Assembly: GCA_030435675.1 (NCBI GenBank)
Contig: JAUCMV010000021.1
Location: forward strand, 1 to 45,079
Source of the DNA: Steinernema hermaphroditum
Lineage: Eukaryota; Nematoda; Chromadorea; Rhabditida; Steinernematidae
Reading direction: 5' to 3'
DNA: 45,079 nt
This document shows positions 15,958 through 22,720 of this stretch, in pieces. Made by a program: the position numbers and the translations under genes. Numbering within the stretch: the stretch's first letter is position 1; each line of letters starts with the position of its first letter. The notes beneath the pieces were generated by a model, which did not search any database, was not told where the DNA came from, and saw only the letters and a list, made by a program, of their open reading frames with translations.

Positions 15958-16577
15958 TATGCTGCTTCCTTTTTGTCTTCGACCGGCAGTCCGAGAATGC
16001 TATTCAGCGCATCTGTCTGGATAGCAGGCAGGGACGGGCGGTCGCGTGGAATGAAGGTGGTGAAGGGTTCAATTTCAGGCCAACCTGAAATCAAATTTCG
16101 CAGTGTCGTTGCCCGATCAAGCGCAACGCGGGTAATATTCGATGCCGCTGCTACTTCCTCTTTCAAGGCAAGGTGCTGTGCAGCTAATTCAGCCGATCTA
16201 ACGGATAATGCATCGCCAACCTCATACGTTTTGAGACAACCAGACAAGCGACCTTTTGGGAAGCGCTTATACGTGTGGTCTTTGAGCTGAGATGGCATTT
16301 CCGATAACCCAACGCCGGAAATATTAGAGCCGTTAAAATACAGGCGGGTGTATGTACTGCCGAAATTTACCGCGAGGTTGTAATCCGTCGGGAGCCAGTT
16401 TTCAGGCAGACTTTGCATAAGTTTACGGTCTTTTTCACTGAAAACGTCGTTATAAACGTCTTCTGCGAGAGCCGCGAACGCTTTAGCGAGAACCAAAGCC
16501 CGAGCACCAAAAGCGTGTGTCAAAGTACGCTTTAAAATTTCTTCGCGGTGCGCTTTTGTGAGTTTTGGATTTTGCAT
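15957..16577 (-). CDS. Nmad5-like protein (putative nucleotide modification-associated)
   Basis: 206 residues. The opening LTKAHREEILKRTLTHAF followed by a helical, Ala-rich segment with ALAEDVYNDVFSEKDRK and then PENWLPT fits the family named 'nucleotide modification-associated domain 5' (Nmad5), found mainly in phages and prophages. Aravind and co-workers predicted this family by gene context to act with base-modifying enzymes; its biochemistry is not established. An ACAAGGATT ribosome site precedes the ATG. No thymidylate synthase-like, TET/JBP or other modifying enzyme is recognisable in this window, so a modification role here is open. Confidence 0.65.
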   Translation of the reverse strand: MQNPKLTKAHREEILKRTLTHAFGARALVLAKAFAALAEDVYNDVFSEKDRKLMQSLPENWLPTDYNLAVNFGSTYTRLYFNGSNISGVGLSEMPSQLKDHTYKRFPKGRLSGCLKTYEVGDALSVRSAELAAQHLALKEEVAAASNITRVALDRATTLRNLISGWPEIEPFTTFIPRDRPSLPAIQTDALNSILGLPVEDKKEAA

Positions 16578-16601
16578 AATCCTTGTCTCCGGTTAAAGGG
16601 G

Positions 16602-17001
16602 TTAGTTCACTGTGTCTGGCACAGTAACGGCACCGGTACGCTCCTTCATGCGGAGCATAGCGCCCAAAGCCTCTTTCGCGATAGCGGCATGGTTCCCGTT
16701 TTTGGCCTGATAATCCGCCCAGACATTGACAGCAAAAGCCCTCAATGAGTTTAGCAACGAGCGCGTTACACACGTCTGCGGAATGCCGCAGCTTATCGGC
16801 AATCGCACCTTTTCCTGCCTCGCTCATTTCATCGGCCAGAGCCGAGAGAACATCTGCCGCATCTTGTTCGTCTTCAAACTCGGGGTGATGTGTCAGGTCA
16901 AAAAGCATATGAGCGAAGGCACGGATTTGACTGGTTTCAGCCGGAGGCAAAACTTTACCGTCCATAATTTCAGCTAGGGTGTAGTCACTGAAAGTTTTCA
17001 T
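16602..17001 (-). pseudogene. Hypothetical gene interrupted by an apparent frameshift
   Basis: Two frames together look like one protein of about 132 residues. The frame starting at 17001 codes a well-formed acidic helical protein (MKTFSDYTLAEIMDGKVLPP... to about residue 88, VAKLIE). After about 16740 it changes to a Cys/Arg-rich, unnatural composition and runs on to 16483 over the start of the Nmad5 gene. The other minus-strand frame, from about 16740 to a stop at 16602, has good composition (FAVNVWADYQAKNGNHAAIA...). The switch needs a +1 shift near a GGGCTTTT tract at about 16731-16740. It may be a sequencing error, a true mutation or programmed shifting. Function unknown. Confidence 0.6.
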
Positions 17002-17362
17002 TTTCGGATAACCTCTGTTCGTGTTCTATTATCTTTGCCCGTTCATCAGCAGGAATGCCGCATCTTGCTAACTTCCTGTCTAGGGCTTTGAACGCCTCTG
17101 GCACCGCTGTTTGCTTTCGCCGCGTAACTGACGCCTTGAAAGCCTTTCGGAATTTGGTGTCTTCGGTGTGGGCTTTTTTCAAACGGGCGCTGCTGATCTT
17201 GTCGCGCCTGTTTTTACTGGTTATCCCAAGTCGTGAAGCCTTCCGCTCAACTGCCTTGGGTGTCTTCTGCAATGCTGCTGCAATCTCAATGATTGGAGTG
17301 TTGTTTGCATAAGAAGACACTAAAAACTCAACTTGTGTTGAAGTCCATTGCGTCTTGCACAT
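16985..17362 (-). CDS. HTH (Myb/SANT-like) DNA-binding protein
   Basis: 125 residues. Residues 5-48 read as a three-helix DNA-binding domain: WTSTQVEFLVSSYANN, then IIEIAAALQKTPKAVERKAS, ending in RLGI. This is the W-T-x-x-x-x-x-x-L ... IA-x-x-L-x-x-T-x-x-A-V-x-x-K-A-x-x-LGI pattern of small phage regulators and endonuclease-linked HTH domains. The rest is Lys/Arg-rich and may also contact DNA. A GGTGG site precedes the start. It overlaps the frameshifted gene by 17 bases. Possible roles are a regulator of the lysogeny strand or an accessory to integration. Confidence 0.62.
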   Translation of the reverse strand: MCKTQWTSTQVEFLVSSYANNTPIIEIAAALQKTPKAVERKASRLGITSKNRRDKISSARLKKAHTEDTKFRKAFKASVTRRKQTAVPEAFKALDRKLARCGIPADERAKIIEHEQRLSENENFQ

Positions 17363-17441
17363 ATTGATTTACCACCTTGTTTTTACTTCGCATTTTGATC
17401 TCCTATGATCTTTGTTGTTCGTGTTGTTTGCGTCTGTCACA

Positions 17442-17738
17442 TCAGGCGACAGGCTGGCGGTTCTTCAAAAACTGAATTGCATGGGGAGTAAGATTTTCAT
17501 CCCGCAGTGTGCTTTCAAGCAAGAACATTGCTACCTGCCGCTCACGTACTGCCCATTCAAGTTCGTTCTGCAAGGTACGGATCATCGCGTGTTGATCCGC
17601 GATAATGGAATTTTTGGCATTCGACACAGATAAAGCTCGGGCTGTGTCTGAAAGAGCGTTCGTTATGGTGTTGCTTGTGTTCGGGAGTAGCCCCGCATTC
17701 AACGCCATTTCTTCCAGCTTAGAAACGATGCCCCTCAT
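17442..17738 (-). CDS. Hypothetical protein
   Basis: 98 residues, helical, with an acidic N-terminus and a coiled-coil-like stretch (HAMIRTLQNELEWAVRERQV, residues 50-69). Family not recognised. It follows the integrase gene, with its own leader (the shared CAAGGAAACA at 17741-17750) and a palindrome TTTTGTA-3-TACAAAA at 17771-17787 just upstream, so it may be the first gene of its own transcript. Confidence 0.55.
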   Translation of the reverse strand: MRGIVSKLEEMALNAGLLPNTSNTITNALSDTARALSVSNAKNSIIADQHAMIRTLQNELEWAVRERQVAMFLLESTLRDENLTPHAIQFLKNRQPVA

Positions 17739-17740
17739 TG

Positions 17741-17750
17741 TGTTTCCTTG
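17741..17750 (-). promoter_or_regulatory. Shared leader CAAGGAAACA before the 17442-17738 gene
   Basis: Fourth copy of the leader 10-mer, 2 bases before the ATG. A separate palindrome, TTTTGTA-3-TACAAAA, is at 17771-17787. Confidence 0.55.
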
Positions 17751-17827
17751 TTTGTGTTTGTTGTGTTTTATTTTGTAATCTACAAAACAAACATATTTCA
17801 GGATGAAACATTATGCAAGAGGGTTTT

Positions 17828-18871
17828 TTAAAAAAATTTTCTATGGTTCACTGCGCCGCGTAAATGGTCAGGGCAATGGTGCAAATAGTGTTTGCGAACA
17901 GTGGCTTCGTCGTCTCCGAGTACGCCTGCAATATCCCAAAGAGCAACGCCATTACGTGCAGCGAGTGTCGCCCATGTGTGCCGCATGACGTGTGGTGTTA
18001 CCCATTCGAAGGGTGTTGATTTGAGAAATGTTTGATATGCTCTGCGTATCGCACCTTTGCCGATTACATATGATTTGCTGTCAGGCTGGCTTGTATCGCG
18101 TTCGGCATATGCGCGAACCAGAAGTGGCATTAGCCGGTCAGAAATAGGCACTTTCGCCCGTCTCTTATTTGTGATCCGTTCCCCCGCAACGTTAAAATCA
18201 ATCAGACCGTGCGCTAAATCCACCCGATCCCATGTCAGGGTTTCAATCGCCCCTTTTCGCGAACCTGTGTCCAAAGCGATTGCAACAAATCGGGTCACGC
18301 GGCTTAATTTGTTTTTTCCTATACTGTCGCCCATTGCCAGCGCGTGAAACTCAGCCTCTTGGTATTCGTCTAAGAACAATTCACGTCTGGTTGACTGCGG
18401 GGGCAGCTCGATTACGGGTACGTCTGCACGGGCAATAAATTTGTGCGTCACTGAATAATTCAGCGCCGCAACAAGTGAAGCCAGATGCCGCCGTACAGAA
18501 CCGTCTTTAAGATGGGCTTTCGCTGCGCGGTATTTGTGGATCAGATCAACGTCAATGTCTTCGGGCAGGTAATTGCAGAAAAATTCCCGAACCTGTTTTA
18601 GAACCCACCGTTCTGTCTGATCGCCTCGCGCTCTCAGATACCTGTCTATGATCGAGCCGATGTCCTGTTTCTGCGCTTTCTTAATGGCGCTTTGTTCGGC
18701 TTGTATCCATTCATTCATGAACGCCTGCGCCGCAGGCTTACTAGTTTCGCGCGTCGATATTGTTCGACTACGCCATCCGCTGCCGTCGGCTTTTCGTTCG
18801 GAAAATCTGATTTCCCAATAGCCGTTTCGGTTCTTTGTGAGCTTTGGTGTTTGCGGGTTTGCTGTGAGCAT
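17828..18871 (-). CDS. int: Tyrosine recombinase (phage integrase)
   Basis: 347 residues from the ATG at 18871; the frame is open to 19024, but the extra residues are the shadow of the excisionase gene. It catalyses recombination between attP and the host tRNA. The catalytic set is visible: R205 (TGSRKG), the beta-hairpin Lys 236/240 (NKRRAK), H294-x-x-R297 (HVMRHTW) and the nucleophile Y329 (KHYLHH). The usual H/W in LGH is Asp here (VLGDDEATV, D320). Residues 1-60 form a strand-rich arm-binding part (GYWEIRFSERK). It overlaps the excisionase gene by 157 bases and lies about 5.9 kb from attP. Confidence 0.92.
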   Translation of the reverse strand: MLTANPQTPKLTKNRNGYWEIRFSERKADGSGWRSRTISTRETSKPAAQAFMNEWIQAEQSAIKKAQKQDIGSIIDRYLRARGDQTERWVLKQVREFFCNYLPEDIDVDLIHKYRAAKAHLKDGSVRRHLASLVAALNYSVTHKFIARADVPVIELPPQSTRRELFLDEYQEAEFHALAMGDSIGKNKLSRVTRFVAIALDTGSRKGAIETLTWDRVDLAHGLIDFNVAGERITNKRRAKVPISDRLMPLLVRAYAERDTSQPDSKSYVIGKGAIRRAYQTFLKSTPFEWVTPHVMRHTWATLAARNGVALWDIAGVLGDDEATVRKHYLHHCPDHLRGAVNHRKFF

Positions 18872-19179
18872 GATTGTTCTCGTCTTTCCGTGTCTAGGGC
18901 TATGTCGTCTGTGTCTAGCAATCCAGATACATGCAAATTGTTGGTTATGTATTCCATAATAACAGACATACGCACTAAGCAAGGCCGACCTTTGATGTAG
19001 GGTAATCCGCCCTCTCTGCGCCAACGTGCTATTGTGGATGGTTTACGCCGGAACATGGCCGCAGCCTCTGCGTCTGTAAGCAGCCTATCCGCTTTCGCCA
19101 AAGGGGGCGCGGGGGGTGTATATAACGTAGTTATATATACACCCCCCGTACCCCCGTAGGATTTCGGGGTGTGCGCCAT
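18715..19179 (-). CDS. Excisionase-like HTH protein
   Basis: 154 residues. Residues 32-66 are a MerR/Xis-type winged helix (RLLTDAEAAAMFRRKPSTIARWRREGGLP). The last 52 residues are read from the DNA that also codes the integrase N-terminus, so their composition is odd and they may not matter for function. The start overlaps the repressor stop (TAATG). Codons 11-23 are formed by a strong hairpin (19111-19147), which is unusual so close to a start. Role by context: directs excision or controls int expression. Confidence 0.68.
   Translation of the reverse strand: MAHTPKSYGGTGGVYITTLYTPPAPPLAKADRLLTDAEAAAMFRRKPSTIARWRREGGLPYIKGRPCLVRMSVIMEYITNNLHVSGLLDTDDIALDTERREQSCSQQTRKHQSSQRTETAIGKSDFPNEKPTAADGVVEQYRRAKLVSLRRRRS
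19111..19147. promoter_or_regulatory. Long inverted repeat inside the excisionase 5' end
   Basis: Perfect 14-bp arms (19111-19124 and 19134-19147), each a run of six G or C followed by TGTATATA or its complement, with a 9-base spacer. It lies 32-68 bases inside the excisionase reading frame. It could be an operator, or an mRNA structure that controls how much integrase is made after the repressor. Confidence 0.65.
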
Positions 19180-19676
19180 TAATTTTCATCCTTGATAAGC
19201 CCCTTACTGTGACGCTCAACACGCTCAATAATGGTGGCTATCTCAACTGCATATTTCAGAGGCATTAGCTTGGAAACACGCACAAAAACCTTGTCAGAAT
19301 GCCCTGCAACGACGGACATCGCGAATTCAGGGTTATCCCTGTCTACGGCTGAACCGATAAGATCAGGTGCCAATTCTTCGACCGGTACATTAAGCACTTC
19401 GGCAATGCTCTTTAGGGTCTTCTGATTAGGGACTGTTCTGCCCTTCAAATAGACGCTGATCCGGTCGCGGCCTTTGGCTGCGGTCTTGCCGTCGTTGGTT
19501 ACTGTCTCGCCCCATAATGCTCGGGCGATGTCAGATTGAGTGACGCCACGGTCAATCATAATTTGATTTAGGTTCCTCGCGAATGTCTCCGCTCTGACCA
19601 TTTCGTTCGGCGTTGCACCCGCTGTTGTTAGGTCGGGTTGTGCCGGTTCCATCAAAATCCTGCCACGCTTACTCAT
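19179..19676 (-). CDS. CI-like repressor (HTH_3 family)
   Basis: 165 residues from the ATG at 19676, with an AGGGACG site; the open frame upstream to 19838 covers the operator region and is Cys/Asn-rich noise. Residues 32-103 are a Cro/C1-type HTH (FARNLNQIMIDRGVTQSDIARAL ... DRISVYLKGRTVPNQKTLKSIAEVL). There is no S24 LexA-like self-cleavage domain, so induction by RecA-stimulated cleavage, as in lambda, is unlikely. The C-terminal 55 residues may form the dimer interface. It diverges from the Cro-like gene, and a set of operator repeats lies between them. Confidence 0.8.
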   Translation of the reverse strand: MSKRGRILMEPAQPDLTTAGATPNEMVRAETFARNLNQIMIDRGVTQSDIARALWGETVTNDGKTAAKGRDRISVYLKGRTVPNQKTLKSIAEVLNVPVEELAPDLIGSAVDRDNPEFAMSVVAGHSDKVFVRVSKLMPLKYAVEIATIIERVERHSKGLIKDEN

Positions 19677-19828
19677 TTTACGTCCCTGTCTGGTGTTTAT
19701 GTTTTTGTTGTCTGTGTTGCAGAATGTAACATGGGGGTTGTATTCGTTGCAACAAGAAACATTGCAAAATGCAATATTGCTGGTTATGTTTTGTTGTGTA
19801 GTAAACAAATCACAACACGGACAACAAA
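19677..19828. promoter_or_regulatory. Divergent lysis-lysogeny switch with three 15-bp operators
   Basis: Three related 15-mers of the form RTTGCA-N3-TGYAAY: 19716-19730, 19746-19760 (weaker right half) and 19761-19775 (the best palindrome). Starts differ by 30 and 15 bases. A candidate rightward promoter is TTGCAA (19762-19767), 17-base spacer, TATGTT (19785-19790), overlapped by the third site. A candidate leftward promoter has TTGCAA (19752-19747) and TACATT (19728-19723), overlapped by the second and first sites. This is the layout of a lambda-type switch; the regulator that binds each site is not known. Confidence 0.68.
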
Positions 19829-20077
19829 ATGAGCACATTACCGAGCAATGTAAGTGAATTGCTAGACGCTCTTGGTGATCCGCGAGCCATTAACACCGCA
19901 ATTGGTCAGGCTGGCTATCGCCCGCCAAGCGCAGGAAGCATCCGCATCTGGAGACACAGACGCATTATTCCCGCTCGCTGGCATTTGCCGATAGTTCGCG
20001 CGGCGGAGCTTTTGGCTCCGCACCTGCCGTCCAAGCATATTGAAGACCTTGTAAGCACAAGGGGCGCTGAACAATGA
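19829..20077 (+). CDS. Cro-like regulator
   Basis: 82 residues. The segment INTAIGQAGYRPPSAGSIRI WRHRRIIP (residues 21-48) has the helix-turn-helix order and the I-R-x-W-x-x-R-x-x-I-P ending seen in Cro/YdaS-type antirepressors. A short LPIVRAAELLAPH helix follows. It is the first gene of the rightward early operon and diverges from the repressor. Its ribosome site is weak (ACGGAC). The last codons overlap the RuvC start. Confidence 0.68.
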   Translation: MSTLPSNVSELLDALGDPRAINTAIGQAGYRPPSAGSIRIWRHRRIIPARWHLPIVRAAELLAPHLPSKHIEDLVSTRGAEQ

Positions 20078-20562
20078 CAAGAATTCTGGGTGTAGACCCC
20101 GGGCATACGGGCGCAATCGCTCTGCTGGACACTGTTTTTATGAGTGTCCGCGTCTTTGACATGCCAACGGGCAAAGCCGGTGCTAACGGACGCACTGTCC
20201 TGATGGACGGGCTTCTGGCGCGGCATGTGGAAGCCCTTGGCGAAGTCGATATGGCTGTCATTGAAGACGTTCATTCGATGCCTACGGACGGTTCTGCGTC
20301 TGCGTTTAAATTCGGCAGTGCTTTCGGGGTCATACGCGGCATAGTCGCAGCCAAGAATATCCCTGTCACGTTTATCGCGCCGAACAAGTGGAAAACCATG
20401 CTCGGATTAGCAGGCAAAGAAAAAGATGCTTCGCGGGGCAAGGCGATTGAGTTGTTCCCGCGTGACGCAAACCTGTTCGCCCGTAAAAAAGACCACGGCA
20501 GGGCAGACGCGGTTCTCATCGCGTATTCGCATTATCTGGCGAAGATGGGGGCGGGGAAGTGA
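20074..20562 (+). CDS. RuvC-like Holliday junction resolvase
   Basis: 162 residues. RNase H-fold nuclease with the RuvC acidic set: D8 in GVDPGHTG, E64 in AVIEDVH, D140 and D145 in KKDHGRADA. It resolves four-way junctions and branched DNA left by replication and recombination before packaging. No RuvA or RuvB partner is encoded, as is usual for phage RuvC proteins. The start overlaps the Cro-like gene (ATGA) and the stop overlaps the next start. Confidence 0.88.
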   Translation: MTRILGVDPGHTGAIALLDTVFMSVRVFDMPTGKAGANGRTVLMDGLLARHVEALGEVDMAVIEDVHSMPTDGSASAFKFGSAFGVIRGIVAAKNIPVTFIAPNKWKTMLGLAGKEKDASRGKAIELFPRDANLFARKKDHGRADAVLIAYSHYLAKMGAGK

Positions 20563-20795
20563 GACACATCGAACTGCTTATGTTTGATGTCGCAATCCGC
20601 CACCAAGTTAATATCGAAGACATAAAAGGACGCAGCCGCGTTCCGCACGTTGTTGCGGCACGACAGGAGTTTTGCGCCCGAGCACAAGCTGAATTGGGCA
20701 TGTCTTTATACATGATCGGACGTTTTATCTGCAAAGACGCATCGAGTGTCCATGCAGCCATAAAGAGGCACAAACAGGGTAAAAACAATGGTTGA
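20559..20795 (+). CDS. Stand-alone DnaA domain IV-like DNA-binding protein
   Basis: 78 residues from a GTG that overlaps the RuvC stop. Almost the whole protein follows the C-terminal DNA-binding domain of DnaA: an N-terminal helix, then IEDIKGRSRVPHVVAARQEF, then LGMSLYMIGRFICKDASSVH and AIKRHK. In DnaA this domain reads TTATCCACA boxes (the usual signature is DHSTV; here DASSV). The AAA+ domain is absent, so it cannot load helicase by itself. It may mark the phage origin or compete with host DnaA. Seven DnaA-box-like words lie at 34550-35208. Confidence 0.8.
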   Translation: MRHIELLMFDVAIRHQVNIEDIKGRSRVPHVVAARQEFCARAQAELGMSLYMIGRFICKDASSVHAAIKRHKQGKNNG

Positions 20796-22191
20796 GAGGA
20801 TACTCAAAGATTATCAGGAGACAGGCAGGGATTTTCTGGCAGCTGATTTCGCACGTATCCTCGGAGACGAACCGGGGCTTGGCAAGACAGGACAGGCGAT
20901 CACTGCGGCCATCAAAGTCGGCGCGAAACGTATTCTGGTGTTTTGCCCTTCCGTGCTCTTGGTGAACTGGCAGCGTGAGTTTGAATTGTGGTGGCTGCGC
21001 TACGCAAACTACAGATTGCCACCGGTCATAATATCGGAAACTGATCTATTACCAAAAAATGTGTCTAAGACCACACCGCTCATTTGTGTTGTCAATTTCG
21101 ACAAAGCATCAATGCGAGATAATCTGATGCGAGAGGCAACAAATGTCTGGGCGAAATTTGTCGTGTCCTCAAAATGGGATGTGATTATCATTGATGAGGC
21201 TCACAACCTCAAAACTATGGAAGCGAACCGCACAAAGACTATCTACGGGGAATTGCAGCGGAATAACCCGCGCGACGAAACGTATTGGTGGTTGCTGACC
21301 GGCACTTTGATCCCGAACCATGCAGGCGAGCTTTACTCGCACCTGAGAGCATTGACCCCAAATTCGCTTCGTAGAGCTGACGGTAGAATTCAAACGCAGG
21401 CACAATTTGAAGATTTGTATTGTATTGTGACAGACACAAAATACGGGCGTTCAATTCAGGGGACAAAGAAAAACATGCTGCCAACGCTGCGGCAGAAAAT
21501 AGCACCCCTTTATCTTGGGCGAAAGTCCAAAGATGTCCTGAAAGACCTGCCGCCGTTAACCTTTGTCGAATTCCCGATTGCTTTGAAACCAAAGACGGAT
21601 CAAGCAAAAGCGGCGTTGAATGACGCGAGCCGGACAATCGCTCAATTAATAGATGACTGTTCAACAGAAGATGAAATTTTAGAAACACTTAGACGTGATG
21701 AACTAGCTTTGAGTGTGCAGAGACGTATCATCGGAATTTTGAAAGCGGAAAGTATATCAGAGTTAATAATTCATGAACTAATGATGAATAACTTCGAAAA
21801 GCGGATCGTGTTTATGCACCATACCGACGCGATTAATAAGTTAGTTGAGCTTTTGGGAAACTTCAAATGTGCGACCCTACACGGGGCTACACCAGTGTCT
21901 GAAAGGATGACAGCAGTAGATCGTTTTCAGAACGATCCAGACACAAGAGTTTTCATAGGCCAAACCCTTGTCTGTCGCGAGGGACTGACATTAACCGCAG
22001 CAAACCAAGTGATCCTTGGCGAACCATCGTGGACACCTAAAGACAATTTCCAAGCCGCAAAAAGGGCGTCGCGGATTGGGCAGACTAAACCTGTACTTGC
22101 ACGTCTCATATCAGCAGCGAACACTGTTGACGATATTATCATGCGCGTACTTGAAAGAAAAACCAACGAAATCAATGACTTTTTTGGATAG
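20788..22191 (+). CDS. SNF2-type DEAD/H helicase
   Basis: 467 residues, starting inside the previous gene. Superfamily 2 helicase/translocase of the SNF2 type: motif I GDEPGLGKT (residues 26-34), a segment near residues 50-62 with FCPSVLLVNW, motif II DEAH (137-140), motif III TGT (near 163), motif V region with TLVCREGLTLTAA, and motif VI QAAKRASRIGQ (422-432). All ATPase motifs are intact. Such short SNF2 proteins are standard in phage early operons next to a family A polymerase and a Cas4-like nuclease. They are presumed to remodel DNA during replication or recombination. Confidence 0.88.
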   Translation: MVERILKDYQETGRDFLAADFARILGDEPGLGKTGQAITAAIKVGAKRILVFCPSVLLVNWQREFELWWLRYANYRLPPVIISETDLLPKNVSKTTPLICVVNFDKASMRDNLMREATNVWAKFVVSSKWDVIIIDEAHNLKTMEANRTKTIYGELQRNNPRDETYWWLLTGTLIPNHAGELYSHLRALTPNSLRRADGRIQTQAQFEDLYCIVTDTKYGRSIQGTKKNMLPTLRQKIAPLYLGRKSKDVLKDLPPLTFVEFPIALKPKTDQAKAALNDASRTIAQLIDDCSTEDEILETLRRDELALSVQRRIIGILKAESISELIIHELMMNNFEKRIVFMHHTDAINKLVELLGNFKCATLHGATPVSERMTAVDRFQNDPDTRVFIGQTLVCREGLTLTAANQVILGEPSWTPKDNFQAAKRASRIGQTKPVLARLISAANTVDDIIMRVLERKTNEINDFFG

Positions 22192-22200
22192 GGGTTTAAC

Positions 22201-22719
22201 ATGAGCATGGAATTCCGAGTTGTCGCTGACACAGTAACGCAGTTGGGTGAAGAACTGCTCGCAGCATCGCTTGTCATGTTGGGGGATATGCACCCGACGA
22301 AAAACAACAAGGGGCTGGCCGGATACACAGACGACGAGCTGCTGTTAGAACTGTCTAATCGCGGGTTTGTGCTGGATGGCACTGCGGCAGACGTTGCTGA
22401 TAAGCCTGCGGAAGCGGAGACAACAAAAACCAAGAGCGAAGACAAAGCGGCTGAAACACCTGCCAAGGCTAAGTCTAAAGCCAAAAAAGAGGAACCGGCA
22501 GAAGCAGAGGCGGAAAAATCCGAACCGGAAATGACACCGCAGGAAGCTTACGACAAGGCGCTTGATCTGGCGATGAACCTTTACAGCGGAGACACAAAAC
22601 CTGCTGTTATGGCCGTTTTGAAAGAGTACGACGTTAAGAGCTTCCGCGACATTGACCCTGAAACACAGGGACATGATTTTTACAGCAAGATTAAGGAAAT
22701 TCAGGAGGGGAAAGCTTAA
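22201..22719 (+). CDS. Hypothetical acidic protein with a low-complexity linker
   Basis: 172 residues with an AGGGG ribosome site. The N-terminal 58 residues look globular and end in a small helical YTDDELLLELSNRGF segment. Residues 60-110 are a Lys/Ala/Glu/Pro-rich disordered linker. The C-terminal 60 residues are a second helical unit (PQEAYDKALDLAMNLYSGD). This arrangement resembles accessory proteins that bridge replication factors, but I do not recognise the family. It lies 9 bases after the helicase and 1 base before the nuclease gene. Confidence 0.6.
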   Translation: MSMEFRVVADTVTQLGEELLAASLVMLGDMHPTKNNKGLAGYTDDELLLELSNRGFVLDGTAADVADKPAEAETTKTKSEDKAAETPAKAKSKAKKEEPAEAEAEKSEPEMTPQEAYDKALDLAMNLYSGDTKPAVMAVLKEYDVKSFRDIDPETQGHDFYSKIKEIQEGKA

Positions 22720-22720
22720 T

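Noticed and set aside
16483..16601. C-terminal extension of the frame that starts at 17001
   Set aside because: Its Cys/Arg-rich sequence overlaps the start of the Nmad5 gene, and the other frame has normal composition up to a stop at 16602.
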